Shown one piece after another: positions 1 through 5,513 of a stretch of 5,883 nucleotides of DNA (positions are counted from its first letter, which is position 1; every line of letters begins with the position of its first letter). The notes under the pieces are model-generated. The model was not told the origin of the DNA, did no database searches, and was given only the letters and a program-made list of their open reading frames with translations. The DNA comes from Paenibacillus sp. UBA6285 (GTDB taxonomy: Bacteria; Bacillota; Bacilli; Paenibacillales; Paenibacillaceae): assembly GCA_002438345.1 (NCBI GenBank), contig DJUJ01000235.1:20910-26792 (forward strand). Direction: 5' to 3'. Made by a program: the position numbers and the translations under genes.

Positions 1-128
1 TTCTTTCCTTTTAATTCATTATAACCATCTCGTTCCAGTCGTTTGTCGACTTCTGCCGACGTAAGCCCGTTAGCGGAACTCTGCAGCTCCTTTAAACTGT
101 CTGTTACACTATTGCGGTAATACTCCAC
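1..128 (-). CDS. P-type cation-transporting ATPase, N-terminal fragment (runs off window)
   Basis: Reading the minus strand from position 128 gives 42 open codons with no stop before the window edge. The peptide begins (M)EYYRNSVTDSLKEL and continues GLTSAEVDKRLERDGYNELKGK. The pattern 'GL(T/S)xxEaxxRLexxGxNEL' is the hallmark of the Cation_ATPase_N domain at the start of Ca2+-type (P2A) membrane ATPases, which pump cations using ATP. Only this cytoplasmic N-terminal segment is visible, so the transported ion, the DKTG phosphorylation site and the membrane helices cannot be checked. I chose the GTG at 128 because AGAGGAG lies 9 nt upstream. An in-frame ATG at 176 would add 16 residues but has no recognisable ribosome binding site. 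The family call is fairly sure; the substrate is unknown. Confidence 0.78.
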   Translation of the reverse strand, partial: MEYYRNSVTDSLKELQSSANGLTSAEVDKRLERDGYNELKGK

Positions 129-137
129 TAATGATAG

Positions 138-144
138 CTCCTCT
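138..144 (-). promoter_or_regulatory. Ribosome binding site deciding the ATPase GTG start
   Basis: AGAGGAG on the minus strand, 9 nt before GTG at 128. The alternative in-frame ATG at 176 is preceded only by AT-rich sequence ending in AAGCTT, without a purine-rich SD. This favours the shorter GTG-initiated protein. Confidence 0.6.
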
Positions 145-330
145 CTGCTGTGCTGTGTCTTTGTTTTAGGTCTCATAAGCTTCGATTTACTGCATAAGTG
201 CACATAACTACGTGTCTACGCAAGTATGATAAATCAGTTCGTCAAATCAGTAGACTTCAGGACCTATCATCAAACTTACGATTTAACCCGGAGCAAGTTT
301 CAAAATATCAAGCTTAGTATGTGCATATCT

Positions 331-351
331 AAAAAAAGATCATTCGTGATC
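331..351 (-). terminator. Candidate weak intrinsic terminator
   Basis: Read on the minus strand this is a 5-bp stem GATCA/TGATC closing a CGAA loop, immediately followed by seven Ts. It lies about 77 nt beyond the stop of the cupin remnant, so it could be that gene's old terminator. The stem is short and AT-rich, so the call is tentative. The plus-strand version has a TTCG loop but no T-run directly after it. Confidence 0.3.
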
Positions 352-427
352 ATTCATGTTTTAATGAATTTTTTTTTATGAAAATTAATGGATTTCCTAT
401 GATTATGGGGGGGGAACACCTTTACTA

Positions 428-763
428 TTAGTGTAGTTGTGAATTGTATCGGAGATGTAAAGCAAATTCGCTTTTTCGAAGCATCGCACCACCAGGTATT
501 GCCTGTGTCTGCTCTTGAATCCAGATGGTGAGCTTATAGACATGAAGCGGCTGCTGGAGATTTGTAATTAAAGAGGCATGAGGATTAGCGGGGAGAAGGA
601 CTACGCTTCCTTCCGTAAGCTCATAAGTTAGATTATCGACCTCCAGGCTCCCTTTACCAGCGGCAACGGCCAGTAACACGGTCAGATTCTCATGAATCTG
701 AACTCTTGGTAGATTTGAGGTCCCATACATCGATTGAATGCTGCCAGCGCTATAACGTCTTCC
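428..763 (-). pseudogene. AraC-family regulator remnant: N-terminal cupin domain only
   Basis: The minus strand is open from 763 (just after TAG at 764-766) to a TAA at 428. It encodes about 111 residues resembling the N-terminal ligand-binding cupin of AraC-type regulators: LLAVAAGKGSLEVD, ELTEGSVVLLPANPHASL and LHVYKLTI mark the beta strands. There is no HTH domain, so it could not act as a normal AraC regulator. The first ATG (730) lies inside the homology-like region, with recognisable sequence before it (YSAGSIQS), and has no SD, so the true start is missing. Near the 3' end the reading changes from SEFALHLRYNS to a more family-like YISDTIHNYTNSKG in the next frame, which suggests a single-base frameshift around 455-465. 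The second frame reaches a stop soon after. The AraC assignment comes from residue patterns only; a free-standing small cupin protein is the alternative. Confidence 0.6.
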
Positions 764-799
764 CTATTTAGATAAGCCTGTTAATTATCTGCCCTATAT

Positions 800-815
800 A
801 TTCTTTTAAAAGAAT
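800..815. repeat. Perfect 16-bp palindrome upstream of the metallophosphoesterase gene
   Basis: ATTCTTTTAAAAGAAT reads identically on both strands. It sits 80 nt before the ATG at 896 and 36 nt beyond the 5' end of the cupin remnant. A perfect AT-rich dyad in an intergenic gap could be a regulator operator for the plus-strand gene, but no promoter next to it is convincing and no cognate regulator is identified. Confidence 0.45.
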
Positions 816-883
816 CGTTGGTCCAAGAGAAAGCACATTGAATCGAATATACATACTACTAGGTATACTTCATCCATTTCAAA

Positions 884-890
884 GAGGTGA
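884..890 (+). promoter_or_regulatory. Ribosome binding site deciding the metallophosphoesterase start
   Basis: GAGGTGA lies 5 nt before ATG at 896. The in-frame GTG at 887 is part of this SD itself and would have no SD of its own, so the ATG is preferred and the protein is 277 residues rather than 280. Confidence 0.7.
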
Positions 891-895
891 TTAAG

Positions 896-1729
896 ATGAA
901 AAAGAAGATAGAATCCGCTAAGAAGCGAAGTCCTCTCTCCAGCCTTAAGCCCAAACGCAATCTGAATCTTAAAGCAACGGCCCAGATCATTAACTTTGCG
1001 GTTATTGGTGATAGCCATGTGGGATATGGGAGCAGCTCAAGCATTCTTAGAAATCTTTTGCCTAAAGCAGTGAGCAGCGGGAATAAGAGGTTTGTTATTT
1101 TTGGAGGAGATAATACTCAAGCGGGAGCTAATCATGGAAATAATGCGAATGCCTACTACAAGGACTTCAAGGATACGGTGACAAGCACGCTCGGGAGCAT
1201 TCCTTATAAAGCATCTATAGGAAATTGGGAGGCAAGTACCCAGTCCTTATTTACACAATATTTAGGTGCAGTAGAAGGGCAAATGAATTTCCCGGGTACG
1301 CAGGGTAAGGTGAAGTATGTATGGCTTAATTGTGCACTTGGAAAGTTCACGCCGGCCAGTATAACTTTATTAAATAATTTAGATGAAAAGTATTACTATA
1401 TTATTGATTTTCATTGGCCTTTAAAAGTGAGCGGGATCACGGTCGATCCTAGCCATGTATTAAGCGCATCGGAGACGAATAAGTTTTTTTCAGCCATACC
1501 TATGAAAGTGAGAGATAAAGTACTGGCCATTTTCACGCATCATGGACACCTGTTTTATAGGAAGCTTAACAATATTTATCCTAGTTATAGCAATACCAAA
1601 TTCTTTGTGTGCGGATGTTCTGGTGATTATAAATGTAAGCCAAATGGTGATCGAGGTTATTATGATGCCACATTGACCATCAATGGGGCTGCTTTTAATA
1701 TTGATGCTTTTAAGGTGTCAGTTATGTAG
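896..1729 (+). CDS. Calcineurin-like metallophosphoesterase family protein
   Basis: A 277-residue protein carrying the ordered motifs of the metallophosphoesterase fold: GDSH (D39, H41), GGDN (D72, N73), GNWE (109-112), a histidine in the DFHWPL segment (H173), and HHGH at 215-218, where GHxH is usual. After this, FFVCGCSGDY resembles the strand that follows GHxH in purple-acid-phosphatase-like members. These residues normally hold a two-metal centre that hydrolyses phosphoesters. Two positions deviate: the family GNH(E/D) is GNWE, so the catalytic histidine is a tryptophan, and GHxH has become HHGH. Either the enzyme uses a changed mechanism or it is catalytically weak. The N-terminus is very basic (MKKKIESAKKR) with no hydrophobic signal core, so I predict a cytoplasmic or nucleic-acid/envelope-associated protein. 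It is flanked by remnants on both sides, has its own SD and terminator, and looks monocistronic. The substrate is unknown. Confidence 0.75.
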   Translation: MKKKIESAKKRSPLSSLKPKRNLNLKATAQIINFAVIGDSHVGYGSSSSILRNLLPKAVSSGNKRFVIFGGDNTQAGANHGNNANAYYKDFKDTVTSTLGSIPYKASIGNWEASTQSLFTQYLGAVEGQMNFPGTQGKVKYVWLNCALGKFTPASITLLNNLDEKYYYIIDFHWPLKVSGITVDPSHVLSASETNKFFSAIPMKVRDKVLAIFTHHGHLFYRKLNNIYPSYSNTKFFVCGCSGDYKCKPNGDRGYYDATLTINGAAFNIDAFKVSVM

Positions 1730-1739
1730 TGATGCTACG

Positions 1740-1780
1740 AGAAACGGTAGTATCTTTTAAGGACAACCACCGTTTCTTTT
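1740..1780 (+). terminator. Intrinsic terminator after the metallophosphoesterase gene
   Basis: A perfect 8-bp stem GAAACGGT (1741-1748) / ACCGTTTC (1769-1776), extended by A1740-T1777, encloses a 20-nt loop and runs into CTTTT. It starts 11 nt after the stop codon. The large loop makes it moderate in strength, but placement and polarity are right. Confidence 0.65.
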
Positions 1781-1798
1781 GTTATGTTTCCTGTATAC

Positions 1799-2005
1799 CT
1801 AAAGCGTGCTTTCCCAGTTTCTTCGGAATTGTTTAGGGGTGGTGCCGGTATATTTCTTAAACACTTTGGTAAAATAGCTCTGGTCGTTGAATTGTAGCTT
1901 GATGGCGATGTCCGATAAGCTAATACCTGGTAATTCGATTAATCGTTTTGCTTCCGCAATCCGTTCGAATTGAATAAAATCACTGATCGTGAACCCTGTT
2001 TCCTC
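1799..2005 (-). pseudogene. AraC-family regulator remnant: C-terminal HTH domain only
   Basis: The minus strand from 2005 to the TAG at 1799-1801 encodes 68 residues that match the end of AraC/XylS HTH domains: [20 protein letters not shown], then ISLSDIAIKLQFNDQSYF, then TKVFKKYTGTTPKQFRRNW. The segment covers the linker helix and the second helix-turn-helix. The first HTH (normally ahead of 'FKEETG') and the whole sensor domain are missing. An in-frame TAG at 2006-2008 blocks reading upstream, and no start codon with an SD is present. Immediately beyond the break, sequence on the other strand is GH3 glucosidase, so this is a truncated gene abutting another truncated gene. The family is near certain; the original sugar response is unknown, although the neighbour suggests glycoside utilisation. 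Confidence 0.85.
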
Positions 2006-2007
2006 CT

Positions 2008-2460
2008 AAGGTAGAGTATAAAGAAGGCTTGTTCGTAGGCTATCGTTACTATGACAAAAAAGAGATTGAACCGCTGTTTCCTTTCGGCTTCGGTCTAAGC
2101 TACACAGAGTTTCAATACAGTAATTTAAGAATCTCCAAGAGCAGCATAAAGGATACGGAGACTGTACAGGTTACGGCTACTGTTAAAAATACGGGCACTC
2201 GCGCAGGAAAAGAAATTATTCAGCTCTATGTTAGCGATAAGGAGAGCAGCGTGATCCGTCCACTTAAGGAACTTAAAGGCTTCCAGAAGCTAGAGCTTCA
2301 GCCAGGAGAAGAGCAAGAGGTTTCTTTTGAACTGGATAAACGTTCCTTTGCTTATTACAACATCAACCTTAGCGATTGGCATGTAGAAAGTGGAGTCTTT
2401 GACATTGCTATCGGTTCATCTTCGCGGACTAGAGATTTTTGTAATAAAATACAACGATAA
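2008..2460 (+). pseudogene. GH3 beta-glucosidase remnant: C-terminal fibronectin-III-like domain
   Basis: The plus strand encodes about 150 residues typical of the end of glycoside hydrolase family 3 enzymes: [30 protein letters not shown] (the conserved PFGxGLSYT), then the Fn3-like domain with [35 protein letters not shown] and [13 protein letters not shown]. Full-length GH3 proteins are usually 700 residues or more and hydrolyse beta-glucosides. Here the N-terminal TIM barrel and nearly all of the second catalytic domain are gone, so no activity is expected. The in-frame region is open back to a TGA at 1990-1992, but homology begins at about 2008 and no SD/start pair exists. The first in-frame TTG (2029) lies inside the conserved core and is not a credible start. 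The stop overlaps the A-run of the following terminator. Confidence 0.87.
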
Positions 2461-2497
2461 AAAAGAGACTCTTCTATATAAATAGAGGAGTCTCTTT
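2459..2497. terminator. Strong bidirectional intrinsic terminator
   Basis: A 16-bp stem (arms 2462-2477 and 2482-2497, one G-T wobble) with a 4-nt ATAA loop. Each arm ends in an A-run or T-run. On the minus strand the hairpin is followed by a continuous T-run (from A2459-2464), which makes it the stronger terminator for the sulfur-reductase gene ending at 2513. On the plus strand it follows the GH3 remnant with CTCTTT. It insulates convergent transcription. Confidence 0.9.
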
Positions 2498-2512
2498 GAT
2501 GCGTTGAGACAT

Positions 2513-5164
2513 TTAGATAAATAGATTATGACTAGATTGATCGGCTTGGCCGAGGTAATAACCCACGCCGCCAATTCCAACGCCGTCGATCAGTTCTTCA
2601 CGAGTGATGCCCATAAGATCCATAGACATTTGGCAGGCAACGATCTCGACGCCTTGGTCGACAGCCATTTGAATCAATTCTTCCAAAGAAGAGACATTAT
2701 TGTTCTTCATTACAGAGCGAATCATTTTGGAGCCCATGCCCATCATGTTCATATTTGAAAGCGTTAGCTTCCGACTGCCGCGCGGCATCATCGCTCCGAA
2801 CATTTTGCCGATGAAGTTCTTGTTCACAGGTACTTTCTCATCCTTGCGGATAATGTTCAGGCCCCAGAAGGTAAAGAACATGGTAACCTTTTTGCCGCTG
2901 GATGCTGCTCCATTGGCAATGATGAAGGAAGCGATCGCTTTATCCAGATCACCGCTGAATACAACCATCGTGCTTGCGTTACTAGTTTGGACAGGTTGTG
3001 CTCCTACTGGAGCGGATTCTTCGGTAACTCCTTTGCGCAGATAAGCTTCGATCATGCCAGTAGGCAGCTTCGTTAATTGCAAAAGCGTGTGCTTAGACAT
3101 GCGAGCCCATGCCTTGATATCTTCATAGAATCCCGGATCGGAAGCCGTTACCTTCAAGACTTGTCCGTCCTGCAACGGGTCCATACTCATTTTGACTTGG
3201 ATCAGCGGCCCAGGGCAGCACAGTCCGCAAGCGTCAAGCACGGAATCAGGTGTTAGATCCAATTCTTGCTTGGCTGGGGCGGATACTGGTGCGCTGGAGT
3301 TGGACGTGAAAGCTGTAACATTGGTATTGGCTGGAGTTGACCCAGCTCCAATTGCTGATCCAGTAATAGTACCGGTAGTTGGTCCAGTAGCAGAACCAGT
3401 AGCAATACCAATACCAGTAGAAGTGCCAGTGCCAGTTCCCGCCAATGCTACTGCTGCTGCGATTTCTTTACGGGCTGCTGATATACCGACGTTTGGAGTC
3501 TGGTTATCTTTTTTTTTAGGCGTAAATTGGCTCATTTGATAGGTTTTATAACCTCCGGTGAGATTCTTCACTCGGAAACCTTTTTGCTGCAAAATCCGGG
3601 AAGCGGTGTAGCCTCTAAGTCCAACTTGGCAATACACCCAAATTTCTTTACTAGGGTCAAGCTCGCTTAGACGACCACGCAGATCATCTACAGGGATGTT
3701 AATAGAGCCTTCAATATGACCGTTAGCATGTTCGATTTCCGAACGTACGTCAACTAAGATAGTGTTTTTCTTGTCGCGACCTTCTAAATCCTTAGGAACG
3801 AATACCGTGGTCATGCCTTGCAAAATATTTTCAGCGGCAAATCCAGCCATATTCACCGGATCTTTAGCGGAAGAGTAAGGAGGCGCATAAGAAAGCTCCA
3901 ATTCCGTTAAATCAGTGACCGTACCTCTAAAGCGAATCACTGTAGCGATATCGTCGATACGTTTATCTACTCCACTATAACCGACAGCTTGTGCTCCGAG
4001 CACCGTTCCTTTTGGATCAAAAATCAGCTTCATAGATATCGGAGTTGCCCCCGGGTAATAGGTTGCGTGAGAGCTTGGATGTATATAAATCACGTGATAA
4101 GGTAAGCCCAAGCGCTGTAGTGTTTTTTCATTATTACCGGTAGAAGCACCTGTGATTCCAAATACTTTGATGATGGAAGTTCCTTGGGAACCCTTGTAAG
4201 TAGTGCCTAGACCGCTAACGTTGTCCGCAGCAATCCGTCCTTGCTTATTGGCAGGGCCTGCTAGTGGAATAGCGGTTTTAGTTCCGTTTACGAAATCAAC
4301 CACCTCAACCGCGTCACCTACAGCGTACACTTGATCCAGATTCGTCTCCATCCGTTCATTGACTAAAATATGGCCGCGAGGACCGAATTCTAAGCCACTA
4401 TCTTTCAGGAAAGAGGTATCAGGCGACACGCCGATAGCCAGCAGAACCATATCACTCTGAAGCACGGTACCACTTGCTAATTGAACCTGTATCTGTTCTC
4501 CTACCTCGGCAAACCCCTGAACCATATCCGAAAAAATAAAATTTACCCCATGCTCGTCAAGCTCTTTTGCCAAAATAGAAGACATTTCGGTATCGAACGG
4601 AGCTAAGATTTGCGGTCCTGCCTCAATTAAGGAAACTTCTAGTCCAGCTTCTCTAAGGTTCTCAGCCATTTCAACGCCGATAAATCCGCCTCCGATCACA
4701 ACGGCCGAACGAGTGCCTTCCGCTGAGACTTTGGTTTTGATTTTGTCAGTGTCGGGAATGTTGCGCAGCATGTGAATTTTGGAACTCTCGATACCGGGCA
4801 AATTCGGACGAATCGGTTTAGCACCTGGCGATAAAATCAGAGCATCATAGCTCTCTTCATAAGAGCCTTTTTCTTTACTTTCTACTCGTACTTTCTTGTT
4901 CACAGGGTCGATAGACACCACTTCACTTTGAATCCGGACATCGATGTTAAAACGTTTATGCATCGCTTCCGGTGTCTGCACCAGCAGTTTGGAGCGGTCC
5001 TGAATGGAACCTCCAATATAATAAGGTAGTCCGCAATTGGCAAAAGAAATGTACGGATCACGCTCAAACATTACGATATGAGCCTCTTCATCTAATCTCC
5101 GCAGACGAGCGGCTGCTGATGCTCCTCCTGCAACTCCACCGACAATCAATACTTTTTTACTCAT
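2513..5164 (-). CDS. cdr: CoA-disulfide/persulfide reductase-rhodanese-TusA-DsrE2 fusion protein
   Basis: An 883-residue cytoplasmic multidomain enzyme. Residues 1 to about 320 form the FAD/NAD(P)H reductase core: FAD motif VGGVAGG near 8-14, active-site SFANCGLPYYIGG with C44, NAD(P)H motif GGGFIG at 158-163, and FAD motif VYAVGDA at 279-285. Residues about 330-445 are the dimerisation domain, with the CoA-disulfide-reductase signatures YYPG (Y369, Y370) and SYAPPYSSAKDP. Residues about 458-542 are a rhodanese with loop CQVGLR (C512). A Gly/Thr/Ala hinge (about 574-625) follows, then TusA (about 637-712, CGLCCPGP with C650), then DsrE2 (about 732-883, with TFWGLNIIRK, MMPRGSRKL and ACQMSMDLMG containing C844). 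Known CoA-disulfide reductase-rhodanese proteins (about 550 residues) reduce CoA or low-molecular-weight persulfides. The added sulfur carriers suggest internal sulfur relay. The gene lies 6 bp after arsR; its SD GGGGAGG overlaps the arsR 3' end, implying coupling. The symbol applies to the first two domains. Confidence 0.92.
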   Translation of the reverse strand: MSKKVLIVGGVAGGASAAARLRRLDEEAHIVMFERDPYISFANCGLPYYIGGSIQDRSKLLVQTPEAMHKRFNIDVRIQSEVVSIDPVNKKVRVESKEKGSYEESYDALILSPGAKPIRPNLPGIESSKIHMLRNIPDTDKIKTKVSAEGTRSAVVIGGGFIGVEMAENLREAGLEVSLIEAGPQILAPFDTEMSSILAKELDEHGVNFIFSDMVQGFAEVGEQIQVQLASGTVLQSDMVLLAIGVSPDTSFLKDSGLEFGPRGHILVNERMETNLDQVYAVGDAVEVVDFVNGTKTAIPLAGPANKQGRIAADNVSGLGTTYKGSQGTSIIKVFGITGASTGNNEKTLQRLGLPYHVIYIHPSSHATYYPGATPISMKLIFDPKGTVLGAQAVGYSGVDKRIDDIATVIRFRGTVTDLTELELSYAPPYSSAKDPVNMAGFAAENILQGMTTVFVPKDLEGRDKKNTILVDVRSEIEHANGHIEGSINIPVDDLRGRLSELDPSKEIWVYCQVGLRGYTASRILQQKGFRVKNLTGGYKTYQMSQFTPKKKDNQTPNVGISAARKEIAAAVALAGTGTGTSTGIGIATGSATGPTTGTITGSAIGAGSTPANTNVTAFTSNSSAPVSAPAKQELDLTPDSVLDACGLCCPGPLIQVKMSMDPLQDGQVLKVTASDPGFYEDIKAWARMSKHTLLQLTKLPTGMIEAYLRKGVTEESAPVGAQPVQTSNASTMVVFSGDLDKAIASFIIANGAASSGKKVTMFFTFWGLNIIRKDEKVPVNKNFIGKMFGAMMPRGSRKLTLSNMNMMGMGSKMIRSVMKNNNVSSLEELIQMAVDQGVEIVACQMSMDLMGITREELIDGVGIGGVGYYLGQADQSSHNLFI
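3335..3445 (-). repeat. Gly/Thr-rich tandem repeat encoding the hinge of the fusion protein
   Basis: Within the reductase fusion, residues about 574-610 consist almost wholly of Gly, Thr, Ala, Ser and Ile. Gly falls every second residue (GTGTGT) and then every fourth (590, 594, 598, 602, 606), a GxxT/GxxI-like tetrapeptide with a 12-bp DNA period. On the plus strand this shows as recurrent CCAGTAG/CCAGTA units. It is probably a flexible tether between the rhodanese and TusA domains and a likely site of copy-number variation. Confidence 0.75.
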
Positions 5165-5170
5165 GATGAT

Positions 5171-5455
5171 TTATTCCTCCCCTAAAAATAACTGAATAAG
5201 ATGTTTGATCTTCTCGTCTTTAACAGAATAGTTAATTTCAAGCCCATTACGTTCGGTTTCAACGATGCCAAGTGATCTAAGCTTTTGGAGATGCTGGGAC
5301 ACCGTAGATTGTGGGAGGTCCAGACAGTCCTGCATGAAGCTAACGTTGCAGCTGCCTTTTTCAAGCAGTCCTTTAATGATGCACAAGCGAACGGGATGAG
5401 CGATAGCCTTTAAGGTTTCGGCGGTTTGGTTATAAGCTTTAAAATTTTTGTCCAT
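5171..5455 (-). CDS. ArsR-family winged-helix repressor (probable sulfur-stress sensor)
   Basis: A 94-residue protein with the full ArsR/SmtB fold: AIAHPVRLCIIKGLL (residues 17-31), recognition helix PQSTVSQHLQKLRSLGIV (48-65), and the wing ERNGLEINYSV (68-78). It is short at the C-terminus (ends IQLFLGEE). Such proteins repress by default and release DNA when bound to metal or oxidised or persulfidated. It lacks the alpha-3 CxC metal site of arsenic/cadmium sensors. Its three cysteines (C25, C36, C44) do not fall where I recall the two reactive cysteines of SqrR/BigR/YgaV-type persulfide sensors, and there is no C-terminal cysteine. The ATG at 5455 has GAGGTG 8 nt upstream. It leads an operon with the reductase fusion and faces a dyad operator in the divergent gap, so autorepression is very likely. 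The inducing signal (persulfide or sulfide) is inferred from its neighbours, not shown. Confidence 0.9.
   Translation of the reverse strand: MDKNFKAYNQTAETLKAIAHPVRLCIIKGLLEKGSCNVSFMQDCLDLPQSTVSQHLQKLRSLGIVETERNGLEINYSVKDEKIKHLIQLFLGEE
5174..5182 (-). promoter_or_regulatory. Ribosome binding site of the reductase fusion, embedded in the arsR 3' end
   Basis: GGGGAGGAA on the minus strand forms the last sense codons of arsR (Gly-Glu-Glu) and serves as a strong SD about 11 nt before ATG at 5164. The overlap couples translation of the sensor and enzyme. Confidence 0.7.
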
Positions 5456-5471
5456 GTAACAAACACCTCGC

Positions 5472-5500
5472 TTTACAATATCCTTATATCGTAATATTAT
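5472..5500 (+). promoter_or_regulatory. SigA-type promoter for the divergent rhodanese gene
   Basis: TTTACA (5472-5477) and TATTAT (5495-5500), separated by exactly 17 bp, each one base from consensus. Transcription would start near 5507, about 49 nt before the ATG at 5556. The -10 box coincides with the -10 of the opposing arsR promoter. Confidence 0.6.
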
Positions 5501-5513
5501 GATATAGTGATAT
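5478..5513. promoter_or_regulatory. Nested dyad operator for the ArsR-family repressor
   Basis: Four half-sites are symmetric about one centre (5495/5496): ATATC at 5478 and 5486, and GATAT at 5501 and 5509. The inner pair flanks a palindromic TAATATTA core, giving a 20-bp dyad (5486-5505) with one mismatched pair. The outer pair extends it to 36 bp. Half-sites repeat every 8 bp. Position and AT-rich dyad form fit known ArsR-family operators; binding by the adjacent repressor is inferred. Confidence 0.65.

Noticed and set aside
838..869. SigA promoter TTGAAT...TATACT for the metallophosphoesterase gene
   Set aside because: The spacing would be 20 bp, and shifting either box gives a poor match, so I do not call it.
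806..1044. Two minus-strand open frames opposite the start of the metallophosphoesterase gene
   Set aside because: They overlap a convincing coding start with SD on the other strand, and their composition is that of a reverse-complement shadow.
428..2005. Cupin remnant and HTH remnant as one AraC gene split by insertion of the metallophosphoesterase gene
   Set aside because: On the minus strand the HTH piece (higher coordinates) would come before the cupin piece, the reverse of the AraC domain order. They must be two genes, or a rearranged one.
428..2460. Insertion sequence or transposon explaining the remnants
   Set aside because: I saw no transposase motif, terminal inverted repeats or target-site duplications at the edges of the broken genes.
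2528..3044. Two plus-strand open frames (2528-2758 and 2700-3044)
   Set aside because: Both lie opposite the conserved DsrE2 domain, show no family-like residues and lack ribosome binding sites.
3335..3445. CRISPR-like array
   Set aside because: The units are only 6-12 bp, have no spacers and are translated as a protein hinge in frame with conserved domains on both sides.
3192..3539. Plus-strand open frame of 115 codons, Ala/Val/Pro-rich
   Set aside because: It is the antisense shadow of the hinge and TusA region of the fusion protein. Its low complexity comes from the repeat, and no SD is present.
4972..5364. Small open frames at 4972-5166 (plus) and 5182-5364 (minus)
   Set aside because: The first is antisense to the FAD-binding core and the second is an alternative frame inside arsR. 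Neither has motifs or an SD.
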